From positions 62,001-126,000 of the forward strand of contig JAIOKI010000026.1 in assembly GCA_028335825.1 (NCBI GenBank): a DNA stretch of 64,000 nucleotides, given 5' to 3'. The notes beneath the pieces are model-generated. The model was not told the origin of the DNA. It saw only the letters and a program-made list of their open reading frames with translations, and searched no databases. This DNA is from Nosema muscidifuracis. Lineage: Eukaryota > Microsporidia > Nosematidae. This document shows, piece by piece, positions 32,578 through 42,970 of the stretch. Within the stretch, counting starts at the first letter, position 1. Each line of letters starts with the position of its first letter. A program made the translations under genes and the position numbers.

Positions 32578-34763
32578 TAAGGGTATTAAAAATTATCTCA
32601 ATATAAATAATTTATAAAGAAGTTTTATTATCAAAATTTGTTATATGGTATTATTATGATATATTAAAGAAGCTTTATGATCATGATATATTAGATTTCA
32701 AAATTAAATGTACTAAAAAAATTATTTAAATTAATTTATTTAAAATTTTTGCAGTAAATTAAAAAATCGTCTTAACAAACATAAAATTAATCAAATTTAA
32801 ATAACTCCTAAATAATACATAAAAATGTATAACAAATAACTTTTTAAGATAAAAGTATTTAAAATGTACATAGCTTTATATAAAAGATTTACTTATTTAA
32901 ATTTCTTATGTTTAATAATTATATAATTTACAAGCCAATCATTTTTTTAAAAAAGATCATAAATCTCTTTCTATATAAAATATTTCTGATAAATTTAATA
33001 TCAATTATATCTTCTTAGTCTTTCTTTTGTCCAAACAGTACAAAAAATATTTTTCAAATAATTAAGTGTTAGAATATTATACATAAATGTAAACAATGAC
33101 GTCATCATACAACAAATATAATGACATTCTTTAATAAATTTTTATATTTTAAATTAAATAAAATCTAAATGATGTTTGTTTTAAAGAATAATAAACAAGT
33201 TTTATTAAAAATTAATCATTTAACTTTTACCTTTCATAAATGTCATCTGACTAAGTTTTTTCTATGTTAATTAAATATGAAGAATAAAAATATTTATCAT
33301 CTAAATTCTTAAATGAAATCCTTATCTATTATACTTACTTTATAACTAATTTTTTATACCTACTTTATAACTAATTTATTATACTTGCTTTATGAATAAT
33401 TTATTATACTTACTTTATAAATTTATTATACTTATTTTATGAATATATTTTATAACAGATTATAAAATTCTAGTTGTTGTATAAGATTATCAAATAATGA
33501 TTCTTTAATACTTATTAATATATTAATCTATGAAAATCACTAGAATTTAAAAAACATTACAAGCAATGATTCAATAATACATAATAATATATTAATCTAT
33601 CAAGTAAATTTATAAAATCAATTAATTTTTTCTTATTGATAGTTTACTATATAAAATTATTTTATAACTAATAGAAACATTTACTATTAATTTAAATACT
33701 ATATAAAATTTTAAATTATCTTTATAATATATTTACATTTCTTTAAATACATTATACAGACTTTCTTCTAGTCTTAACAATTATAAACTTATTTATTAAA
33801 TTTCTATCTTTTAAAAATAATTAAAAAATTGATAGATAAAAATGAAATAAACTTCACATTGAAGAATAAATCTTGAATTAAAGAAACTGAAAATTTTAGT
33901 ATCATTTTTATGAAAAGATATTTTTTTTATTTTATAACAGAAATTTAAGTTTTAAAAATATTATGAAATCAATATGATTTAGTAATAAGATACTCCAATA
34001 TTTATGTATTTAGTCAATGATATTATTATAATCTGTTAATAGAATTTAAATCCATTCATATATCAAATTTTGTTATGATAAGATCTTATATTGAATAAAA
34101 TATCTTATTACGTATACAACTAAAATATGATCTGTAGATAATCAAATAGATTCTTTATACAAGTATTAATTAATAAAAATATTATACATGTTTTTATCTG
34201 ATAGAATTATAATTTAATTTTATCTCTAATATAAAATATAACTCAATTAGAAACATCTATCTTAATAAGAGTCTTTAAAGATAAACAATTTCTACAGAGC
34301 ATATATTAATATAAAAAACAGTTTTAAGATTAATGAGAAGTTAAAAAAGAGTTTGAATTAAGATAAATAAGAAAATGATAAATGAATAATTATATTTAAA
34401 TTATTTTTTTATAGTGTAGAGATATTTAAGAGAGTACTAATAAAATGATAAATACATAAGAGAATCATAAATGCAATATTTTATTTTGTAAAAAAATCAC
34501 TTTTCATGATATAAAATTTTTACTAAAAATAAATATGTAGTGAATCATAATGACGTAAATAGAAAATCTCTAAACAATATACATTTTTATTGTGTTATAA
34601 CAAATAATATTGATCAAAGCACAAACTCAATTTAAATTGTATAAAAAAGACTTTGACATCAAAACGTTAATTAAATAAACAGACTACTTTAAAAATCAAT
34701 ACTTTTAAAAAAAACACCAAACCGAAAAACTAACAACATTTCAAAACATAATAATTTTAATAC
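32578..34763. other. 2.2-kb AT-rich spacer
   Basis: No gene is supported. Repeats: four units of about 33 bases of TATACTTACTTTATAACTAATTTAT near 33330-33450, and a duplicated block around AATATATTAATCTAT at 33500-33600. The remainder is featureless. Confidence 0.5.
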
Positions 34764-34985
34764 TCATTTCTTAGATGACCTGCTTCCAGAATCTGATCCT
34801 CTGATAACTTCAATCGCCTTAGAACCATATGCATTACCACTACTACTGCTATTACTACTACCCGAGTTACCCTTAATAGCTCCTACAATCTTACCAAAAC
34901 CCTCAAAAACCTGTCTTGCCTTATTATCCTTATCCTTATTGATAGTACTACACAATCCTAAAATAACGTAATTGAAGATTTTCAT
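34764..34985 (-). CDS. Tiny secreted Ser/Gly-rich basic protein
   Basis: A 73-residue protein with signal peptide MKIFNYVILGLCST and a mature part of about 58 residues rich in Ser, Gly and Lys (GSSNSSSSGN, SDSGSRSSKK). Its coding composition is clearly richer in G+C than neighbours, with Lys mostly AAG and Gly mostly GGT. Such bias often marks strong expression. Two C-runs, CCC and CCCC, precede the ATG. No homology is recognised; it may be an exported or spore-wall associated peptide. Confidence 0.68.
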   Translation of the reverse strand: MKIFNYVILGLCSTINKDKDNKARQVFEGFGKIVGAIKGNSGSSNSSSSGNAYGSKAIEVIRGSDSGSRSSKK

Positions 34986-35199
34986 TGAGGGGATGGGTCA
35001 TTTCTAAATTTATATTTTTATTTTAATATATATAAATTAAAAAAATGACCGGATGAAGAAGTCATCTAAATTTTGATATTTTTCTTATTTTAATAAATAT
35101 AAATTAAAAAATTATTATATAAATAAGTCATTTAAATATTCAATAATTGTTTACAATACTAAATTATTTAAACTTCTAGTTTAATAAAAATATGTTTAT

Positions 35200-35690
35200 A
35201 ATGTTAATTTATAAGAATATTAATTAAAAACTTTGTGTTTATTTCTTATAAAAATAATAACTTTTTATAATTTTCTTATAAAAATTAATTAAATTTGTAT
35301 AATGTCAACTTATAAAAATTAATTAAAAACTTTGTGTAACATTTCTTTTAAAAATTAATTAACTTTGTATAATGTCAACTTATAAAAATTAATTAAAAAC
35401 TTTGTGTAATATTTCTTATAAGAATATTAAATAATAAAAAATGATTTTAGTAAAAGAAGATATTAATTAACTTTTATAACATTTCTTATAAAAATTAATT
35501 AAATTTGTATAATGTCAACTTATAAAATTTAATTAAAAACTTTGTGTTTATTTCTTATAAGAATATTAAATAACTAAAAATGATTTTAGTAAAAGAAGAT
35601 ATTAATTAACTTTTATAACAATTCTTATAAAAATTAATTAAATTACTTTCCATATGTTTCTTATAAAAATATTTTCTTTTGTTTAATCAT
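35200..35690. repeat. 70/140-bp higher-order tandem repeat
   Basis: The phrase TTTGTATAATGTCAAC recurs at 35294, 35364 and 35504, which is 70 and 140 bases apart. A second phrase, ATGATTTTAGTAAAAGAAG, recurs 140 bases apart (about 35440 and 35580). Together they form a nested repeat with a 140-base higher-order period. Confidence 0.8.
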
Positions 35691-36264
35691 ATTAATTAAT
35701 CAAAATAATTGATCAATAATTTGAAATTTGAAAAACAAGGTAATGATTTTAAAAAGTATTACCAAAGATTTAGAAGTATAAATTTAATTTTAAAATATCA
35801 TTGATTTTATTATATACAATAATTAAGTATTTTGTTTCATAATACAAACAAATTCAATTATTAAAGAACTTTAAATTAAAATTCAAGTCAAAATTTAATT
35901 TATCATTAATAATTGATTAAATAAATAGAAAATAAAGAATTTATAAATTTTGTAAAAAAAGTCACATTTTAAATATAATATTTATAAAAATAAGTTTCTT
36001 TTTTTTTAATTAAATTTTAAGAATAATGATCATTTTATTTTTGAAAAACAAATAGTTTAAATTAAATTTTCTATTTAAATATATTTATTTATGTAATATA
36101 TAATAGAATATAATATTAATATTTTTGTATAATCATTTTATTTCTTTTTATAAGTTTTGTTAAATCCTGTTTAAGAATAAAATTTAATTAAAAAAATGAT
36201 CATAAGAATGAAATTTATTTATTTTTTAAAAATATTAATAATTATTATTTTATATATTTGAAGT

Positions 36265-36360
36265 TGTAATTATATATATTTGCAAATTGTAATTATATAT
36301 ATTTGCAAATTGTAGTTATATATATTTGCAATTTGTAATTATATAAACTTATAATTTGTA
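36265..36360. repeat. 24-bp tandem repeat, four copies
   Basis: Units of TGTAATTATATATATTTGCAAAT, the last ones diverged. Non-coding. Confidence 0.8.
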
Positions 36361-36489
36361 ATATTTACTTCTATTTTAAATTGTCAATTTCAAATATTTT
36401 AATTAAATTTCTTTTGGACATTCTGATTTGAACTCAATCCTCAAATTCTATAAAAAGTATAATTCCTTAGATTATTAAATAGTAAAAAC

Positions 36490-36785
36490 TTATTATAAGC
36501 ATTCAATTAAATATGCTTACAGCCTATTATATATTTACAACTAACTATAAGCATTCAATTAAATATACTTATAATTTGGCAACGATTATTTAAATAATTA
36601 TACTTACAACGTAACTATAAGCATTCAATTAAATATATTTATCAGTCTATTATACGTTATAATTAAATATATTTATCAGTCTATCATATGCTATAATTTA
36701 ACTATATAAGCATTCATTTAAATATACTTATAACCTATTATATATTATAATTTAATTATAAGCATTCAATTAAATAGACCTTAAT
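36490..36785. repeat. ATAAGCATTCAATTAAATATACTT repeats
   Basis: About six irregular copies of a unit of 40-60 bases built on ATAAGCATTCAATTAAATA, ending close to the 3' end of the next gene. No coding potential. Confidence 0.7.
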
Positions 36786-36824
36786 CAGATAAAGCAACTT
36801 GAAAAAAAACAAATAAACTTTTAA

Positions 36825-37091
36825 TTACTTCTTCCCTAATAGCCATGAAGCTGCCTTTTCAGCAGCATCCTTCTGAATAGAGCCAATAGAATCAGGCCTC
36901 CTCGCATAATAATCGATCGTCGAATTAACATTATTAACTCCTCTCTTTACATAAGGAGCAGCCACTTCAGCAGTTTTCTCGCCAAGCTTGATAACTTCCT
37001 TAGCAGCTTTATCAGCTAATTCTTTTGTAAGCGCATCAGCAACATAATTAGCACAATAAATTACAGAAACTAAGAATATAAACACCTTCAT
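36825..37091 (-). CDS. Tiny secreted amphipathic helical protein
   Basis: An 88-residue protein with signal peptide MKVFIFLVSVIYCANYV and a mature part of about 70 residues that is alanine- and lysine-rich and strongly helical (ELADKAAKEVIKLGEKTAEV, later EKAASWLLGKK). The helix is amphipathic, so binding to membranes or coat polymers is conceivable. G+C is much higher than in neighbouring DNA, with many AAG and GCT codons, again suggesting strong expression. CCC and CCCC lie within 15 bases upstream of the ATG. The family is unknown. Confidence 0.72.
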   Translation of the reverse strand: MKVFIFLVSVIYCANYVADALTKELADKAAKEVIKLGEKTAEVAAPYVKRGVNNVNSTIDYYARRPDSIGSIQKDAAEKAASWLLGKK

Positions 37092-38199
37092 TAGGGTAGG
37101 GGTACATTTTCTATTTATGCTTTTGTGATCAAAATATTATGACTAATTACATTTTAATTTAATAATTTATAATTATCAAGAAAAAATACTTTTAATTAAT
37201 ATTATGTTTAACGAATTAAAAGACTATTTTCTAATTAAACAGTCAAATTCAATTTATCAATAATAATAATTTACATTATGTTAAATGATGTTTAGGTTTT
37301 TCTTATTTAAATTAAAAAAATAGAGCCTTTTTGTAATTATTATTTAATCAATAAACACATAAATTTAATTAATAAAGCTTGTTTTAAAGACTAATAAAAG
37401 TTTTCTTAACTTTGTTATAAAATTAAATAATAATTATCTCTCTGAACTAGTATTATAATCTTTATATATGAATATAACTAATGTTTTTTTGATTAATTAA
37501 AATTTATTATAATTTGATAGTTATTCTAAATTAATTTATTTATTTTAAAAATACTGTCAATTTAGTTTAAATTAAAAATATTACTAGTTAATCACTAAAG
37601 ATTGATCATAAGTTTAAGATTAAATAATCTCTCATGTGATGACTTATTTTTCAATAGAGCTACACAAAGCAGATTTATTCACAAATAATCAATTACTCTA
37701 AAACTTAACGATTACAAGCATTAGAAGAAAATGACTTATTTAGGAAAGTACATTTTATTTCTTCTATGCAATAGGAGCTCTATTAAAAAATAAGTCATCA
37801 CATGAGAGATTATCTTTGTCTCATATTTATTTTTATTCACCACATCGACTATTCGAAATTTTTCAAAAGAAGTTATACAATCTCACTTTCTTTTATTTTA
37901 CTTATTTTAGTACATAATTGTTCAATGTGTTGTATTCTTAATTTTACCCTTTTTTTAGTTATACATTTCTAAACAGAATATTTTCTTATCTTATTGTTGA
38001 TAATTCCTTATATTTAATAAAATCTGAGATGAATACTTTTAAGTGCTTCAGAATATCTTCTCATAAATAAAATTTATTAGAACTATGATTTAAGTTGTAC
38101 TCTATTAATAAAATGTGAGTATTTTATCATTTCAATGATATTTTTAATTTAATATAAAATTTTAGTATTAATAATAGAAAAATATTTGTAATTTTTTAA
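37092..38199. other. AT-rich spacer
   Basis: Apart from the 190-base inverted-repeat element, no gene is seen. Confidence 0.5.
37624..37813. mobile_element. 190-bp MITE-like element with 38-bp inverted ends
   Basis: The arms 37624-37661 and 37776-37813 are inverted copies of each other with 37 of 38 positions matching. They contain TCTCTCATGTGATGACTTATT. The 114 bases between carry no open frame. A short non-autonomous DNA transposon (MITE) fits best; a long hairpin or a regulatory inverted repeat is the alternative. I see no clear target-site duplication. Confidence 0.6.
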
Positions 38200-38382
38200 T
38201 TATTTCTTTGTACCATATATTTTATTTACGGTATCTTCTTCTTTAGTTCCTCCGTTATGATTTCCTCTAAATAAGTTTTTATAATCTTTATCTTTTAATG
38301 AAGATTTTATTTTAGTTACTAATTCATCATTATAAAGGGTGCTAGATAAACATCTGAATATGAATAATATAAATAATTGCAT
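38200..38382 (-). CDS. Tiny secreted basic protein
   Basis: A 60-residue frame with hydrophobic leader MQLFILFIFRCLSST and a charged, lysine-rich mature part of about 45 residues (KIKSSLKDKDYKNLFRGN). CCCC directly touches the ATG. It has the form of its neighbours at 34764 and 36825 but no clear sequence similarity to them. This is the last gene of the secreted cluster. It was accepted because of leader plus start signal; length alone would not be convincing. Confidence 0.55.
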   Translation of the reverse strand: MQLFILFIFRCLSSTLYNDELVTKIKSSLKDKDYKNLFRGNHNGGTKEEDTVNKIYGTKK

Positions 38383-38610
38383 GGGGTTACTTAGATTTTC
38401 TATTTAAATACATTCTCCTTTTATATATTGTCATCAATGCACCAATAAAAAAAAATTAATTTAGTTTGAATATTTAATAAGATTAATAATTAATCATAAG
38501 TTTATTTATAATTAATTAATTGTTAAAGATTAACATTTTATTAAAAATAAATTTTTATTAAATAAAAAATTAGTTAAAGATTTCTTCCCAAAACAGAAAT
38601 ATTTTTTAAT

Positions 38611-38870
38611 TATTAGGGGTTAAAAAAATAAATATTGAATTTCAAATTTATTAAAAAAAAATTAATTAAGATTTTATTAATTCTCAGAACAAAAATATAT
38701 TTTTATTATTAGGGGTTAAAAAAATAAATATTGAATTTTAAATTTATTAAAAAAAAATTAATTAAGATTTTATTAATTATCAGAACAAAAATATAATTTT
38801 ATTATTAGGGGTTAAAAAAATAAATATTAAATTCAAATTTTTTTAATATTTGGGTTAGAATTAAAAATAA
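38611..38870. repeat. 96-bp tandem repeat, 2.6 copies
   Basis: Units starting at 38611, 38707 and 38803 each begin TATTAGGGGTTAAAAAAATAA. The AGGGGTT word sits in an otherwise G-free background. It is very regular, so recent amplification is likely. More simple repeats (ATAATAACTAAAAGTTCAA) run from about 38990 to 39165. Confidence 0.85.
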
Positions 38871-39180
38871 AACATATTGAAATGAAAAAATTTTAATTTA
38901 CTACTTTATTTGATAAGTAAACAAATAAAAAATAAATTAAAAATAATTTTACTAAGATAAGTCATATTTCAATATAATCAATCATAAAGATAATAACTAA
39001 AACTTTAATAATAAAAGTGTCACTTAAATTACAATAATAAGAGTGTCACTAAAATTTCAATAATAACTAAAAGTTCAATAATTACAAAGATAATAACTTT
39101 AAGTTCAATAATAATTAAAAGTTCAACTACAAAGATAATAACTAAAAGTTAAATAATAAAAATATAATAAGTTATAAAAT

Positions 39181-40005
39181 TTATTCTTTTCTCCTATCAA
39201 CATATTCACTCTCTCCATTCGTGTTATTCTCATCATAATAATAATAGCTGTCATACTTTTGAGGTGGATATCCTACTCTGCTATCAGTATTATTCCTTAA
39301 ATACATTTTGTGGTAATACTCTTCTTGTTGATTATGGTATTGAGGATACATTGTTTCATAATTAGGGTACTTAGTATTCTCATTATTATAGTCATAATAA
39401 TTAGGGACACCATTTCCATACATTTCATTATTGTATCTAGCTTCATTCGTATTATCGTATTGCATACTTGTATACTGATTATGATAAGGGGTACCATCTT
39501 GGTATTGCATATCAGCATAATGTGAATACTGAGAATCACCATATACACTATCTTTGTATCCCATCTCTTGATATGACCCATTATCTTGATATACTCCTAC
39601 ATTTTCATGATATGATCCCATATTATCTTGATACATTCCATCTTTATATCCATATGACTCATATTCCACACTTTTAGATTTTTTTGGAGCTTTTTTCTTA
39701 GTAATTTTATATTCCCCATTTAACTTCTTAATTTTAGCTCTCCTATTCTGAAACCATATCTGTACAGCTCTTGGTGTCATATTAAGCTGATCTCCAAGCT
39801 TTTTTCTAGATTTTGAATCTGGTCTTATACAAGTCTCAAAAGTCTTCTCAAGAACTTCAAGCTGTTTCTTACTAGTACGTTTCCTATGTTTAATCATAAA
39901 CGGGTCAGTTGTATTTACAGTATTTTCATAGCTCTTCTGGTGTTCGTATTCATAATCAGTCTGGTGCTGTAATTCATTATGGTGCTCATACTCTTTCGAA
40001 TTCAT
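39181..40005 (-). CDS. Homeodomain transcription factor
   Basis: A 274-residue protein with one homeodomain at about 41-98. It shows a basic N-terminal arm (KHRKRTSKKQ), helix 1 (LEVLEKTFE) and the diagnostic recognition helix WFQNRRAK (84-91), including the invariant W84, F85, N87 and R89. A lysine-rich segment follows, then about 160 residues dominated by Tyr, Asn, Asp and Gln, a low-complexity region of the type used for activation. Typical 60-residue class, not TALE. Microsporidia carry around ten homeobox genes; their targets are unknown. CCCCC lies about 15 bases upstream of the ATG. Base composition is richer than the neighbouring secreted genes. Confidence 0.93.
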   Translation of the reverse strand: MNSKEYEHHNELQHQTDYEYEHQKSYENTVNTTDPFMIKHRKRTSKKQLEVLEKTFETCIRPDSKSRKKLGDQLNMTPRAVQIWFQNRRAKIKKLNGEYKITKKKAPKKSKSVEYESYGYKDGMYQDNMGSYHENVGVYQDNGSYQEMGYKDSVYGDSQYSHYADMQYQDGTPYHNQYTSMQYDNTNEARYNNEMYGNGVPNYYDYNNENTKYPNYETMYPQYHNQQEEYYHKMYLRNNTDSRVGYPPQKYDSYYYYDENNTNGESEYVDRRKE

Positions 40006-41059
40006 TTAATAAAAATAGAGGGGGAAGATTTTTAAATTAAAAATTTTCAAGATTTTTTTTAAATAAAAAGGAGAAATCAAATAAAAGAATACATTAATTA
40101 AATTTTAATTTTAATTTATCTTCATGTTAATTAAAGCAGAATTGTTATATATAATTATTGGATTGTTATTGGTCAATTATCAATAATAAAGGGTTTAAAT
40201 ATAATTTTTTTTTATGATGGATGTGTTTATGTTTACTTTTGTTTAATTTAAAAAATATAATAAACATTTTAAAAAATAAAAATATTTTATTTATATTAAA
40301 AATTTTATAGGTTTAAATTAACTTATTCTTTTGTATTATTAATATAGTATTTAATATATAGTTTTTATATAGTATTTAATATATAGTAATTATATATAGT
40401 TTTTTATATAGTATTTAATATATATTATTGTATATTATTTATAACTACTTATATATTATTGTATACTATTTATATACTATTTAATATATTATTTTATATA
40501 TATTAAAATTATTGGATAATCTCCTTTACTAATTATATGATATCTAATACATAATACCCTATCATATATTAGAATCAAATAATAAGAATATAATAATTTT
40601 AAATTTAATAGTTAAATAGAGATATTTAAAAATTTATTTTAAATGAATATTTAAATTATGCCTTAGAAATAAATTAATTTATAAATTAAAATTAAGAAAT
40701 AAATATTTTTTATTTTTAATAGTGTATATTTTTTTTACATATTTTATTTTATGTATAGAAAATTTTAAATATTATAGAATATTCTAATTTATTTATAGAA
40801 GATTTCAAATATTATGAAATATTCTAATTTATGTATAGAAAATTTTAGTAATAATGAAATATTCTAATTTATTTATAGAAGATTTTAAATATTATGAAAT
40901 ATTTTATTTTATTTATAGAAGATTTCAAATATTATGAAATATTTAAATTTATATATAAAAGATTTTAAATATTATGAAATAAATAAGTTTTATAAATAAT
41001 TTGTTTGTTCTCAAACAAATTCAAAATTTTAATATAAAAATATTTTTTTATCCATATTT
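40006..41059. repeat. Spacer with two tandem repeat systems
   Basis: 40340-40500 holds TATAGTATTTAATA-type repeats. 40740-40985 holds about six units of 38-40 bases with AAATATTATGAAATATTCTAATTTAT. No gene is visible. The RING gene starts right after. Confidence 0.7.
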
Positions 41060-41515
41060 ATGCATTACGAATTAAGTGACGAAATCGAAGATTTTGATTA
41101 TCCAAAAAATAAGTCAAAATACCCATTATATTTTTATAAACCACAAAACATATTAGAAGAATCTTTAGATCATTCATCAGAAGATATAGAACTCTGTAAT
41201 GTTTCACATATTTCTAAAAATTATCAATCAGTATTTGAAGATATTCAACCTACAGAAATAGAAGTTATTAAAGAAGAGAATATTAATATAGAATTAAGTA
41301 GTATTAGTTTAAATAAAATTAAGAGATATAAAACTACATTATTTAAAGATATATTAAATAAGAATGATGTTATATGTGTTATATGTTGTACACAATTTTT
41401 ACCTAGTGCTAAGATTATTACACTTAAATGTATGCATAATTTTCATAGTAAATGTGTTATACCATGGATGATCAGTAAGAAAAGATGTCCTACTTGTAGG
41501 ATGAGAATATATTAA
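41060..41515 (+). CDS. RING-H2 finger protein, putative E3 ubiquitin ligase
   Basis: A 151-residue protein. The last 46 residues form a complete RING-H2 finger with C106, C109, C124, H126, H129, C132, C143 and C146, spaced C-x2-C-x14-C-x-H-x2-H-x2-C-x10-C-x2-C. The conserved W136 before the last pair helps bind an E2. The first 100 residues are acidic, without domain or membrane segment, and may recruit substrate. RING-H2 proteins hand ubiquitin from an E2 to a target. It lacks the extra zinc loop of Rbx1, so it is not the cullin RING subunit. The start has only a weak TCC motif. A Ubc12-like E2 lies convergent 250 bases away. Confidence 0.9.
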   Translation: MHYELSDEIEDFDYPKNKSKYPLYFYKPQNILEESLDHSSEDIELCNVSHISKNYQSVFEDIQPTEIEVIKEENINIELSSISLNKIKRYKTTLFKDILNKNDVICVICCTQFLPSAKIITLKCMHNFHSKCVIPWMISKKRCPTCRMRIY

Positions 41516-41519
41516 GAGT

Positions 41520-41760
41520 AGATGATTTAATATTAGAATGGATGATTTAATATTAGAATGGATATTTTAATATAAGGATGGATATTTTATATAAGAATGG
41601 ATGATTTAATATTAGAATGGATGATATAATATAAGAATAGATAATTTATATAATTAAAGGTAAATGATTTATATAATATAAGAATAGATATTTTTTATAT
41701 AATATAATATAAATGATTTATATAAAAAATATCTATTCTTAATATAAACAATATCACTTA
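41520..41760. repeat. GAATGGATGATTTAATATTA repeats between convergent genes
   Basis: About eight irregular units of 20-30 bases built on AGAATGGATGATTTAATAT fill the gap between the RING gene and the E2 gene. Confidence 0.75.
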
Positions 41761-41766
41761 TCTTAT

Positions 41767-42198
41767 TTAATCTTTATACTCTCTCGCTTGTCTTACATAT
41801 TCATTCCAATCTTCTTTCATTAAATCTCCTACTTCTACATTCAATGGATTATCACATTCTACTTCTATAAAGATAGTATAAAGATTTATAAATATATTTT
41901 GTATTCCATAAGTACATTTCCAATTATGTCTAAGTATTTCTAAACAAGTATTTCCTTCTTTATCTATACTAGGATGTAATACTTTATTAATACATTTAAT
42001 CTTAGGAGATATAAAAGGATATTCAGGAGGAATATATATATTAAAAGTTATAGATCTATTTATATAAATTCCTTCATTAATATTTATAAAATATTGTATT
42101 ATCATATTTTCTGTATCTATTTTGTAAGATGTATTGTTAAGAAGAATAAGAGAAGATAATTCATTTTTTATTCTGTATAATGAGAAAGAATCAGACAT
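41767..42198 (-). CDS. Ubc12-like E2 conjugating enzyme with HPS in place of HPN
   Basis: A 143-residue E2 fold: a PPEYPFISPKIKC strand region, then HPS (75-77), the active-site Cys85 in GNTCLEILRHNWK, and a C-terminal DNPLN helix region. The CLxILRxxWK sequence is that of Ubc12/UBE2M, the NEDD8-conjugating E2, rather than of ubiquitin E2s. The Met-rich N-terminal extension that Ubc12 uses to bind its E1 is missing. The HPN asparagine, which helps catalyse isopeptide bond formation, is replaced by Ser76. CCCC touches the ATG. Likely still active, since serine at this place is tolerated in some E2s; that last point is inference. Confidence 0.85.
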   Translation of the reverse strand: MSDSFSLYRIKNELSSLILLNNTSYKIDTENMIIQYFININEGIYINRSITFNIYIPPEYPFISPKIKCINKVLHPSIDKEGNTCLEILRHNWKCTYGIQNIFINLYTIFIEVECDNPLNVEVGDLMKEDWNEYVRQAREYKD

Positions 42199-42202
42199 GG
42201 GG

Positions 42203-42970
42203 TTAATTTTTATTTTAATATCATATTAAGATTATAAATAGTATTTATACTTTAATATACATTAATAATTTTTATTTTAATATCATATTAAGATTATGAA
42301 TATATATAAAATATTTAATATACATTAGTAATTTTATTGATATATTCTTAAGAAAATATACATTAGTAATTTTTAATACTTTAGTAACAGTCTTAGATTA
42401 TTTAAATTAATATTTTTATATGCCTTATTTTTTAGTAAAAGTCTCTGATTATTTAAATTAATATTTTTATATGCCTTATTTCTAATTTAACTAAGTGTTA
42501 TATTCATCTAAATTTTAATTTACTTATAAATAATATTTAAATATATTCTTATTAATCAACTGTATTGTTAACATTGAAGATCAATTAAATATTTTGTCTT
42601 TAATTAATTCATTTTCTTTTTACAATGACTTAATTTTTAATATTGGCTTGATTGTATGCATTAATATAGATTTAATTTTAGTTATATATTCTGAATTAAA
42701 GAATATTATTTAAATTAATATAATGGAACTATTTTTATCTACTAAAAAATATCTGTTTTTATAATAAATTTATGAAGGTTTTTAAAAAAATTCATTTAAT
42801 AATTATATAAGATAAACTTTATTAATAAAATAAGATGAACTTTTATAAATAAAATAAGATAAACTTTATAATAAAATAAGATAGACTTTAATAAATTATG
42901 ATAAGAAAAACTTTATTAAAAAATTACTTGAATGATTATTCAACTTAAAATTTATTAAATTAAAAATATT
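42203..42970. repeat. Spacer with 70-bp duplication
   Basis: A block containing TTTATTTTAATATCATATTAAGATTAT is duplicated about 70 bases apart (about 42205 and 42275). A block with TTATTTAAATTAATATTTTTATATGCC is duplicated at about 42395 and 42450. Simple AAAATAAGATAAACTTTAT repeats run at 42800-42910. No gene. Confidence 0.7.

Larger units (their letters stand above)
34986..36824. other. 1.8-kb repeat-rich spacer
   Basis: Three separate tandem repeat systems occupy much of it (listed separately). No gene is visible. Confidence 0.6.

Noticed and set aside
39297-39677. Several frames overlapping the homeodomain gene
   Set aside because: Tyr/Asn-rich low-complexity coding DNA opens other frames on both strands; the homeodomain frame is clearly the real one.
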